NCBI GenBank assembly: GCA_951217055.1 | Contig: OX578286.1 | Location: 41,459,437-41,523,436 of the forward strand | Reading direction: 5' to 3' | Origin: Gerris lacustris | Taxonomy: Eukaryota; Arthropoda; Insecta; Hemiptera; Gerridae | Length of the DNA stretch: 64,000 nt | Shown: positions 38,270-48,652 of the stretch, one piece after another | How the letters are laid out: each line of letters opens with the position of its first letter | How positions within the stretch are numbered: the stretch's first letter is position 1 | Program-made: the position numbers and the translations under genes | The notes under the pieces: model-generated | Databases searched by the model: none | What the model saw: only the letters and a program-made list of their open reading frames with translations | What the model was told of the DNA's origin: nothing

Positions 38270-38958
38270 AATTTTTAGGGTCCGTAGGCAAAACCAAGGA
38301 CCCTTATATTTTCCTGCGTGTGTCTGTCCGTCCGTCCGGTCGCCTGCTCTCACGGCTACACCTTTCGTCCGATCACTTTGAAATTTGGCATGTATGTGTC
38401 TTGTACCTACCCACATATTTTAAAAATATAGCGACTTAAAGAAATATTTTTCAAAAAAATTAGGGTAAAAAAACTTAAGGGTTAAAAATGTTACATTTTT
38501 TTTTCCGACACCGTTTGGGGGTATCATATGAAAGGGCACGTCGAGCTGATTACAAAAATATATATAATTCTTTGGTTATAACTTTGATAGGACGAGCGTA
38601 GGCAAGTTTTAAGCGGGTGTGAAACGTGTCCCCCCTTCTATCTCGCTTATGTGAAGTGCAAAAAATTCCTGAACATCCTTCGACCAAAAGTAAAGATACC
38701 ACTTTTTGGAAATTTCGAAAAAAATATTATTTTATTTTTTATTGACAAAATACGTTTTTTTTTATAACTATGGTCTTTTCAATGTATTTATATGGTTGTA
38801 GTCCGGTTCAGTGGCAAAAAAATACTTTATCAGAAGTTTGTTTATGTGTTTTGAGAATATGAGACCCATAGGATAGTTCAAAGTAAGCTTTTTAGCATTT
38901 TAAAAAACACCATTAATAGGGTACTACTTAAACGATACAGGGTTTTCCTACGTACCCT
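38270..38958. repeat. Dispersed repeat R2, copy A
   Basis: About 690 bp that recurs in inverted orientation at 52,115-52,800. It begins GGGTCCGTAGGCAAAACCAA, contains (GTCC)n next to CACTTTGAAATTTGGCATGT, later CATATGAAAGGGCA, and ends near AATAGGGTACTACTTAAACG. The two copies are alike throughout. Unknown family; no coding frame is conserved between them. Confidence 0.75.
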
Positions 38959-38969
38959 CTAAAGGAACT

Positions 38970-39530
38970 ATTGTCCCTAAATTCCGAGGCGATGCCGAGG
39001 GAATAACGCTAATTAGCTCCCTCGGCTGCGCCTTGCAAGATAATTACACCGAAGGGGAAATGTAGCACTTTACTCACGAGGTACATACAATATTTGATCT
39101 CCAGTAGGGATAAAATACACATTTTCATCCATTGCAAAGTTTTTATTTATTATTTTAATAAATAATAATTGTTAGCACTTATAATAGTAGATATAAGAGA
39201 TTCAATATTAAAAACAAATAATAATTGCAATTAAACTCAAATAGAAGGTTATTTAGGTGCAGGTTTGATCCAATGTAAACAAGGTCGAAAAAGCGCAGTG
39301 TCGCCAACTTGATTTCAACAATTTCATTACATTAGCCACTCATTCTCCACTATTTATAAAATAATTAAGTTGGCAATCCTTCTTTTTCTCCCTACTTTTT
39401 GAGTTCAGGGAAGAAAAGACTTACTTTAGTCCCTCTAAACTAATCCAAAATCATAATTGTTTCTCCCTAGGTACTGGAGATAAAATAATTTTTCATAAAA
39501 TATTGTAAAACGAAGAACCAGGTAAAAAAG
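38970..39530. repeat. R1-related fragment (copy C)
   Basis: Contains CCGAGGCGATGCCGAGGGA and its partner TCCCTCGGCTGCGCC as an inverted pair, followed by a GAGGTACATACAATATTTGA-type segment. Both have counterparts around 176-380 in copy A. It lies directly after repeat R2. Confidence 0.45.
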
Positions 39531-39696
39531 TACACAAATAAAAAAAACAATTAATTTCAAACTTTTCACTCAAAAAAAAATTATATTTTAATTTAATATT
39601 ATAATTAGGTTTGGTTTTATCTAGAGGGGGGATGTTTTCAAATTGAAATATACAAGGGGTTTTTTGTTTTGATTAGTTATTAAATTTAACGATGGT

Positions 39697-42600
39697 TTAA
39701 TCGCAAGATCCATCTTTCCAGCCATCTCGCCACCTCTCTAGTACTCTGGAACAGTCGAACTCAGGCTTGCCAAGACGAACATTCACTTTGTTATGCATCT
39801 TACACAGCCATTCTGATAGTTTATCAGCTGAACAGGTATCCGGTGGAAATGTTACCAACCTATAAAAAACAAAAAATACAAATTTTATAGGCTTTTTTAC
39901 ACAGGAAAATACTTAAAAATGCTAGTTTCCAAGAAAATGTATAAACACAAATGGTGAGAGGTAAGGTTTGATTCCCAGTAGTGGAGGAGTACTTTTACGG
40001 TAAATTTTGTGGACCAAGTAATTATGTACTCATATATAAGAAAGTTTTCTACGAGTTGTCTCGGATTTTTTAGGTTTCTGTACAAAGTACAAAAAGAAAC
40101 CTTATATAACGGCTCTGTCTGTCATCAGTCTGTCTGTCTGTCCGTTACTTGTTTCAATTCATAAACTGCTATAGCTAGGAACATGAAATTCGGCACACAG
40201 GTGCATCTCGGCATTTTAGACAACTGGACACATTTTGGATTTTTCACACTTAATATTTTCAAGATGGTGGCCAATATGGCTGGTGACTAAAAAAAAATTT
40301 TTAGTCAACATGACATGTTATATATCAATTTAAAGGTCTTGAAATGAAGAAAAAGAATATGCAACTATTAAAAATGTCACACGCAATATTTTCAAGATGG
40401 CGGGCGACTAAAAAAAGTTTTTAGAACTATGACATGTTATACATCAACTTAAGGGTCTTGAAGTGTAGAAAAAGATAAGCAATTATTAAAATTAGTGTAA
40501 TTATATTACACTTTAATTAACTTTAATGTACAGAAACCGGCGATTATACCCCACTTACTTACGTGAAGCGCGCCTTACTTGTTTAATTTGAAGCTCAAAT
40601 TTGCCTGAGTGTTGCATTTGATCATAATGATGGATAACATTGTCCAACAGTTATACACCTTGGCATTGATACAAAGCAACATGTGTATCTAATTTCAACT
40701 GAAACCAAATTATTGTTTACCTAATTTTAAGTTTTACAAGCAGTCCTGCACAGATGTGGTTTCATTTCCAACAAATAACTTCAATTAATAACCCCTTTCA
40801 CATTGGCAGGACACACATACTGCGTCACAAATGGTCTCTTAGAAGAAACTACAATGGTGTGTGTCATGGATTTTTTTACGCTTTTGTATGTAGTACAGTA
40901 TCAAACTGTTACGCCATTGTATATACAGTAGAACCTCGCTTACACAACCCTCAATAACACGAAAACCTCAATTACAAGTGCAATTTTCAAATCCCCTTGA
41001 GATTGCCATAACACATAATGTTAAATTAACCTCTATAATGCGACTATTATTATCCAAACAACCTCTATAACACGGATTTTGTTCCAATTCACAACATAAC
41101 TCAGAACCTCTATAACAAGTCGTTTTAAGAAGTTAACTGCTATAACGCGTCTCTATACAGGAATAGGTCGACCTTGAACAAGTCTAGACTTATAAACCCC
41201 GCCCTCGAACCTTGATAACACGACTGATAGCCAAAATAACCTTGATAACAAGACCCTCAACAAAAAGAGCACCTCGATAACAAGACTGTTTCCCTAATCC
41301 CCTTGAGACACTTTTTATCGAGGTTCTACTGTATTATTATACCAAACCCACCCTGTATTTTTTCACCTATACTTTGCCCTACTCAAAGCCTTTCTAAAAT
41401 CTCGAATAAGAGTGTGGGAAATAAAACATGGGTAGGTTTGATATCATACTCTTATGCCATTGTATGTAGTATTATATCAAACCCACCCAAAATTTAAAAT
41501 TTTAAAAATGTTGACATTGACGTTTCTTGATGAAGGGAAACTTTTTTGTTTGATGAAGGGGAAATTTTTTGTTTTGATTTAGCAGGTGGGTTTAATATAC
41601 AGTAGAGTGTCGCTAATCCGGGTTTGACGGGACCGGACCCAGTCCGGATTACCGAAAGTCCGGATTAAACGGAATCAGTTTTAAAATGTCTGTAAAACAA
41701 GTTTTAGTAGGGTAAAACTATTAAAATCGATGTTTTTATCGTAAAAATTACTTTTATTAGTCTCCAAAACATGCTTGTATAACGTAGGTACACTATTTAA
41801 GTTAAGAGCTGTTCTGTCACCAGTCCGAATATCAAATGAATTAAAATAAAACGACAATCTATTACGCAGGTGGCAGGTATAGAAGGGACTTCCTGTGTTC
41901 CGATATGAAATTCGAGGAACGATAATCATTTCACAAAAACTTGAGACATTAGACATTGGCGGCTTGGCGAAATTTCTTGGAACTGCGTTGAGCCGCCGCT
42001 ATATGTTACAAAACCCTCTCCTCATCTCAGTCACATATAATTGTATTTATTGGAATACACTACCTTTATATCTTCTGCCCCTTATATTTCTATGGAACCG
42101 AAACAGATTTATCGATGTTCTTACTTATTCCTAATTATTCTAAATCTGATTATTTTTAACAAAAATACCAGGTATTCCTCGTGTTAGAACGTTGGAATAT
42201 ACACCTGTAAACTATACTAGGAACAATTTTATACATTTTTAATAGACAATAAAAGTAGAAACTCCAATTATCTTAATTATTCATAAATCTTAACAGGCCC
42301 TGGTTCCAATTTGTACATAGTTTTTGGTCCGTCCGGATTAAACGAATGTCCGAACTAGCGGGGTCTGGATAAGCGAGACTCTACTGTACTACACACATAC
42401 TTCAACCACCACACCTGATACTGTTTAAACTTTATTTATAGGAGAAGCCAACTTCACTCCTGTACAAGCCGCCAAGCCCCCCCCCCCCCCTCAAAGTATA
42501 ACAAATAATTATAAGATTTAAAAATGGACTTTACTCTTGTTGTAAATGCTCTGCGCAGACTTGACAGGGATAGTACTTAGCGAATATGTTGAAGAAGCAT

Positions 42601-45600
42601 TTCATCTCTCTCTTCTGATCATCTGACGGTTTGGTAGGATAATAAGCTGCCATCGTGTGAAGATAACCCCACGTTGACCTTCCTAGAAATTAAAAACAAA
42701 ACCTTCTTACCAGTATTATCTTATAAATTTATAGAAAGGTTAGTGATACTTGCTTATCAATGATAGATAGTCTCATCAAAGGAATATATATATATAGGGT
42801 GGGGCAAAACACAGTTGTCAAAAAACAGTGCAGTTTTGAAGGGCTATTAAAAAAAACGGCGCAACTTAGAAAAATGCGGTTTGTTTTATTTGGTTCAGTA
42901 GTACACCCCATTTGTTTACTCAAGTTTTAAAGATCACATCAGCAAGATGAAGGCCTCCAGCAGTGATGCAGGCGATTCCTGAAGCTTTCAGCCGCCTTCT
43001 GGCATATATCGACGGGAATCGTGGCGATTTTCTCTCTAATTCAGGTCTTCAGTTCTTCCAAAGTGTGAAGACGATGTTTGGACACCTTTTCCTTTAGGTA
43101 GTCCCACAGGAAAAAATCGCTAATGCTCAAATCCGGTGATCTCGCGGGCCAACCCAGGTCACCCCTCAGAGAGACGAGGCGTGCAAAAACGGTCGTTTTT
43201 CGAAAAACATGCGGACGGCGAAGCCTCGATGTTCAAACCATGGTAACGACTGAAAATGGGGTGAGTGGGTGGATACAATGAGACCCCTCCCAGGTTCCTC
43301 TATCCCTACCACAAGGGATGTAGTCACCCTTCCAAACTGCACTGTTTGTTTTGACCCACCCTGTAGTTAGATCCATAGGTGATTCTTATCCTGAGAGCAG
43401 CACTTGATGGTGGTGTTTGTTACTCGTTCCCTCCTGGTTTTTATCATCCATAAGGACTGCTCTCACGTAGGACCACTTATCGACAGAGTGAACAGCTCCC
43501 AGCGCAGAATGGAGAAATTGAGGTTCCCACGACATGCACTAGATGATAAAATGGAAGAGAGGAGGCGATTTAGTCGCATCAGCTCTGTGAATTACAAATC
43601 TGATTTTTACTTCCAATATACCTCACCCTGCTTGTGGGAATATCACATACAATGTGGGTCTCTCAAGAATTAAACCTGGATCACCATATTAAAGAAGTGG
43701 AAGCCATACTCCCTTCTAATAAGGAAGTTTGAAAAAAAAAAAAAAAAAATTAAATAAATTAAAAAAGATATGTAGAATGATTTTGCCTCCTGTTCCAAGG
43801 TTTTCCTTCTTGGAGGCTCTTTGATTTTCCGAACATAAATATATTTACGTATCTGTAGTATATAATTATTAAAATACATATATTGTTTTTTGTAATATGT
43901 TTGAATCAATAAAATAAATAAATGATTACCAAGATCATCTTTGTCCAAAGGGCACTCATTGCCAGCCTCGTGATCTTCTACCTGTAACAATAAATATAAC
44001 AGAAGCCATGGTTTCGTTATTTTGTTAGAGAAATAAAAATTCACTCTGCCAGCCACATATATACGAGTACTGTAGTAGTAAGTAGTAGTCTAGTACTTCC
44101 TACTAGAACGGGTAGGACAAACCACTTGTTGGAACCTAGCAATTAGGCCACCTTTTAGGCCCATTTAACGCCCAGTGGTGGATAGTTCCAGCTACTTCAC
44201 ACATCATACATTTGTACATTGTACCTCCGAAGCGAGTATGGTGTGGTCATTAGTGAACTATATAAGTGTGCGTCAAAGCGTGGGGGAAGAGTGCCCTATG
44301 GGGGTGTCCCTCGCCCTGCTCCGTCCTCAAACCATAGATACAAATCACATCATCATGACAAAGATCGGACCCATATCAATCCCACATTAAAGAGTGGGGG
44401 AAGAGTGCCCCATAGGGGATGTCCCTCGCCCTGCACCATCCGCAAATCATATATACAATTCAGAGTATCATGGCCGGAGATCGAACCCAGACCTCGAGTC
44501 GCCTCGACTTATTGATAGCTGAGCGAGTGCCTTAAGCCGCTAGGTCACGCTGGCTCCCTACGAGTACTCTAAATGTAACCACAAATTACAAAGCACTCTA
44601 ACCAACTCATACGAGTACTCTAAATTTAACCACAAATTACAAAGCACTCTATCCACCTCATACGAGCACTCTCAATGTAACCACTAATCACGAAGTACTC
44701 TACCACTTCTAACCACTTCATACAAGTACTCTAAATTTAACCATAAATTATGAAGCACAAATTACAGCATGCAAAATTGCATACTACTAGATTGAAACAT
44801 AATTTTGAAATGTTACATTGCATTGAAAATAATGAACAAGGTGATTGACAAGACAAACAAAAAACAATTAAAAATAAAATACAAACATAAAATCCAGGTA
44901 GATGTCTCCAAACGTCTTTAACTAATTCCATTGAATTATTAATAAGAGAGAATTGACCACAACACACATATTAAAACTTCATGTAATTTAATTAATGATA
45001 ACGTAAATCTTAAAACATTAAAACCGGTAAGTGGAAGGTGGAGTTTATACTATAAATTTCCCTTAATCCTTGATCAATTTAATTTATAATTTAAATATTA
45101 TCTTAAATTTAATTTATTTTTATTTAATTTAAAGCTTAAGTTATAATGTGACATTATTATTATTTTATAAATTATTATTTACATTTTTTGAGAAGAAACA
45201 GGTGAAAAAATAGAGAAATAAATAAATTAATTTGGAACAAAGGTGAGTTGTCTCGTAATAAATGTCTTTCTTTTTCCAGTGCAATCTGTACCAAGAATAA
45301 TTTAAAGTCATTATTTTTGATTCTACTACTGGAAGCATATACAGGGGTGTAGTGCATCATGATATTAGTAGTAGTGGAACGGGGAGGACGAACCACTTGT
45401 TGGAAGCTAGTAATTGTACCTCATATTTGGGTACTAGTTCATTAACCTCGTATGGAGTTAAGACACTTCTAAGGTCAGACGTCAAAATCTCCAACTTTTA
45501 TTGGTTCTTCCTTTAATTATCCCACGCTGTCAGAGTTAAATCACATTTTGATCAGACTGTAGTAACTCATTTACAACCAAATTATGAACTTGTGTTGAGA

Positions 45601-47618
45601 TGTTGAAAAAATAAAAGTGTGTCATAGCATGCGTTTTTTAACACGTGTTTGGGCTATATAGATAAAAATACATTTATGAAGCTGGGGAGACGTCACTGAG
45701 TGTTTTAGAAGAGTTCTGTTTAGGTAATAAACAAAGTTGAATTTATTATTAAAGTATAATACTAACTTTCTAAAAGTATGGTTGCAAAATGAATGACTAT
45801 GTAAATGGATGACTCAAAAATTGAAATCAGATATATAAACAAAATGAAAGAATAAGGGAAGACTTCATTCAGGTTAGCTTTGACGAGAGAAAAGTTAGTT
45901 CCAAACCAACTTCTATGTTATGACAGCCTATAGATTATTCTTAAAGGTGTATAAAACGTAGGCTATGAACCCACTTTTGGTCTGCATCTCCTAGTTGAGT
46001 ATTGTATAATTCCAGGTTATACTTATCCCTTTCACTGCCAATGCTGATGCTGACTATAGCCCGCATGAGACAATTGAGCCACCAATGCTGATGCCGGTTA
46101 CAGCCGGCATGCGGAACCATGAGTGTCAGGGATACTTTTAGATACTGCTAGCAGTCTCTAGAGAGCCAGCGTGGCCAAGGAGCTCTGGGCGCTTGCCTAG
46201 AGTGGTTCGGTCCCGTGCCATAATACTCTGAATTGCATCTATGAATCGTGGACGGAGCAAGGCGAGGGACACCCCCTGAGGGGTTCTCTTCCCCCACGCT
46301 TTGATGTGGATTCGATCCATGTCATGATGATGTGATTTGTATCTATGGTTCGAGGAAGGAGCAGGGTGATGGACCCCCTAAGGAGTTTTATTCCCCTACC
46401 CTTTGACGCACGCTTATATAGCTTACGAATGACCACACCATATACGCTTCGGTGGTACAATGTACAAATGTATGATGTGTGAAGTAGCTGCAACTCTCTA
46501 CCATGGGGCTAGTAAAATGGATCTACTACAAGGCCTAATTACAAGGTTTGAACAAGTGGTTTGTCCTACCCGTCTAGGAAGTACTAGGTAACTACTACTA
46601 CTACTACTAGTAGTCTCTAGTGATTGTTTATAGTAATATTAATTTGTTTACATGGCCGATAGATAACACAAACCCTGATTTGATTTATTCTTTTATAAAT
46701 AAATACTGAAGAAATGTGTAGCTCTTGCTTCAGAGCCAAAATACCATTAAGCTATTCAATGAACCTTATCACCTGGTATAATTTAAACGGTAAAACTGAT
46801 AATAGGCGGTTTATAGAAAATTAGGTGAGACTTCACTCCAAAGTATTCTTTTGACAAAGGGATATCATCCTATGTATAAAATATACATAAATAATCTCTC
46901 AAATGTTTAAATCATTCAAATGTCCTGTTTGACAAAGGGGGCTAATTCGGATTGTACGTGCACTGGAAATTTCTTCGAGTTGGACCTCTACCTGGTTTAT
47001 ACACAGGAGGGTTGTTTTTCTTCAGAAAATGAGCGGAGCACTGCGAAGCGATGCGGAGCGGCTATAGAAAATTCAAGGGTACACAAAATTAAGGTTTTCA
47101 ATTTAATATGCGGGATTTTATCACCTAACCTCAAAGTGGGGGCAAGTACAATCCGAATTTACCAACAAAGGGATATAATCTCTCAAGTGTATAAATCCAC
47201 CAAAATTGTGCCGCTAAGCGATTCTCGATCATATCATCTCCTTCAGTTTAGCCATTCATACATTTGAGAGATTATATCCCTTTGACAAAACAATACATTT
47301 GGGTGAGGCCCCAATTTTCAAAGCTCCTCCCTAAACCCTCCCATTATAAGCAGATTTAACAAGTGATGAAACTATTTCATCATTTTGAATACAATCTAGA
47401 AATAAGAATATCAAACATAATACATGTCTCTAACTTTAAGACTATTTGTAATCTTAAAAAATTAAATTTAGTTATACCTTTTGTTCTGGTACAGGATTGG
47501 TTCCCTGATTTTTAGCCCAATCTTTAAATGCTGTACAGGCCTTGCAAGGTTTACCAGATTCTTGGTGCTGATGTTGGGATGCAGCGGAGAAATCGAATTT
47601 GCCAAAATACTGAGACAT
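39697..47618 (-). CDS. Alr: FAD-linked sulfhydryl oxidase ALR/Erv1 family
   Basis: The four minus-strand exons are 47618-47478, 43981-43930, 42682-42535 and 39859-39697. All have GT-AG junctions and consistent phases (0, 1, 0 plus 2 bases carried), and they encode 167 aa. The family passes electrons from Mia40/CHCHD4 to cytochrome c or oxygen, driving disulfide formation in the mitochondrial intermembrane space. Visible hallmarks are the shuttle C25-K-A-C28 ([14 protein letters not shown]), the Erv1 core starting [16 protein letters not shown] with FAD-contact W69 and H73, the redox centre YYPC104-Q-V-C107, FAD-site H136-N-K-V-N140, and the C-terminus FDC150...[11 protein letters not shown]166D, whose two cysteines clamp the fold. 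No long presequence is seen, so this corresponds to the short form or uses Mia40-dependent import. Intron 1 and the others carry many repeats. Its start is ~1 kb from Papst2 on the other strand. Confidence 0.95.
40085..40560. repeat. Dispersed repeat R3 with (CTGT)n and GAAATTCGGCACA motif
   Basis: It starts near TTTCTGTACAAAGTACAAAA, has GTCTGTCTGTCTGTCCGTTA followed by AACATGAAATTCGGCACACA, then two rounds of 'ATTTTCAAGATGGNGGNC ... TTTTTAGTCAACATGACATGTTATA'. It ends near ACAGAAACCGGCG. The layout parallels R2 although the sequence differs. It lies in ALR intron 3's downstream flank region. Confidence 0.5.
40926..41331. mobile_element. pogo-like MITE, copy 2 (inverted relative to 1,448-1,859)
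   Basis: CAGTAGAACCTCGCTTACAC at the left and CGAGGTTCTACTG at the right are bounded by TA on both sides. It matches the copy at 1,448-1,859 along its length. It sits in an Alr intron. Confidence 0.85.
41600..42386. mobile_element. pogo-like element, 787 bp
   Basis: The left end CAGTAGAGTGTCGCTAATCC and right end GGATAAGCGAGACTCTACTG carry TA on both sides. Sub-terminal GTCCGGATTAAACG repeats face each other. Internal frames are interrupted and show no clear transposase motif. It lies in an Alr intron. Confidence 0.8.
42796..43363 (-). mobile_element. Tc1/mariner remnant with transposase C-terminal segment
   Basis: The ends AGGGTGGGGCAAAACACAG and TGTTTTGACCCACCCT are inverted. On the minus strand the frame reads [20 protein letters not shown] then [20 protein letters not shown] and [19 protein letters not shown]. 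This is the third catalytic-acid region (SPDL...FFLW.YLK) and tail of a mariner-type transposase. The N-terminal part is missing, so it is inactive. Confidence 0.85.
44068..44558 (-). mobile_element. tRNA-derived SINE, copy c
   Basis: On the minus strand it begins GGGAGCCAGCGTGACCTAGC, with box B GGGTTCGATCTCCGG. The body is shared with copies b and d, and a (CTA)-type tail lies at 44,068-44,090. It lies in an Alr intron. Confidence 0.75.
44560..44760. repeat. Short tandem repeat, about 64-bp unit
   Basis: Three to four copies of TACGAGTACTCTAAATNTAA / CCACAAATTACAAAGCACTC / TANCCACCTCA follow the SINE copy c. Confidence 0.7.
45365..45412 (-). mobile_element. tRNA-derived SINE 3' fragment
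   Basis: AGTAGTAGTGGAACGGGGAG / GACGAACCACTTGTTGGAAG matches only the tail end of the SINE family at 6,080-6,562. Confidence 0.55.
46158..46616 (+). mobile_element. tRNA-derived SINE, copy d (plus orientation)
   Basis: Head GAGAGCCAGCGTGGCCAAGG with box B GTGGTTCGGTCCCGTG, paired GGGGGAAGAG-type blocks in the body, and tail CTACTACTACTACTACTAGT. It defines the 5' and 3' ends of the family most clearly. It lies in Alr intron 1. Confidence 0.78.
46830..47290. repeat. Dispersed repeat (TTTGACAAAGGGATATAATC family) with inserted MITE
   Basis: TTTGACAAAGGGATAT...CTCTCAAGTGTATAAATC and CATCTCCTTCAGTTTAGCCA are found again at 49,028-49,120. The element at 46,943-47,161 splits it. Confidence 0.6.
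46943..47161. mobile_element. MITE with TAATTCGGATTGTAC ends
   Basis: The left TAATTCGGATTGTACGT and right GTACAATCCGAATTTA are inverted. The interior carries GAGCGGAGCACTGCGAAGCG-type repeats. It is non-coding and inserted in the repeat at 46,830-47,290. Confidence 0.7.
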
Positions 47619-48652
47619 CTTTCATTAATATATCCAAACATTAGCAATAATTTTATGAGATCTCACTTCATTTTAAGAATGAATTCTTTTTTTAAAAAAG
47701 TCAAATTTTCAAATAAGATCTTTCCCTTAATTAAAAGAAAACTACAACTTAACTAATAAATAGTTAAAAAAAAATAGTTGCCTTAAAATATAAATTTAAG
47801 AGACAAACAAACAACAAATATTTAGTTTAGATACTTCAAAGTTATCACGTTATCTAAAATAAAAGAACCATAATCAACCAATTGAAATTTGAAATGAATA
47901 GTATTGAAAATTATTAATTTATAATGATAATAAATTAAATATATATTAGTGTACTTAATAAATTAATTATAATGTTCTGTTCTATATAATTTTAAAAATC
48001 TAGCCGGATGAAATGAAAAATTAAGAAGAAAAATTGTTAAAAATATTTCTACTTTTCTAGAGAAAAGTAGTAAGTCCCAGATTAATTTAAAATGTACTTG
48101 TAGTGCGGGTTTTGCATTTTTTGTATATATATCGCAGTTATTTATATGTATATCACAGAAATTATAATACCTCTTAAGTTAATTTAACAAAGGAGCCTTA
48201 TAAAAAAGTGATCATGTCCATTCATGACAATAGAGGTAAATTCATTTATATTTTAATTATTTATCTTAAAATACGACGAAAAATATCATTAATGTAAAGT
48301 AAATTTTCGAAAGTTTCTTATCACACTTGTTATTCTTATCAATTATCTATAGATAGCACACGCACGTAAACACGAATTCTGTGATGTGTTAAAATAATTC
48401 ATTTTGTTAATTTTTTTTTATAATTATTTAAAAAGATTATTTATTTAATTCTTAATTTAAACTGATTAAATGTATAAAATACAACTTACTTAAAGTAAAT
48501 CAATTTGATTGAAATGATTTAAAAAACAAATTAGTTATTTTTCGATCTAAATATTTACCAATTTAGTAAATAATTACTTATGTTCTATTGTTAATTGGTG
48601 TTCAATTTTTTTTTAAAAATATCATTCCGTGTTCCTTTTCTTTTTCATTGTA
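47619..48652. promoter_or_regulatory. Divergent promoter region between Alr and Papst2
   Basis: About 1 kb of AT-rich DNA separates the two start codons, which point away from each other. No clear TATA or initiator could be chosen. Both genes are housekeeping types, so a shared bidirectional promoter is plausible but unproven. Confidence 0.35.

Noticed and set aside
43404..43673. 89-codon plus-strand frame in an Alr intron
   Set aside because: No recognisable domain, it partly borders a mariner remnant, and there is no supporting splice structure.
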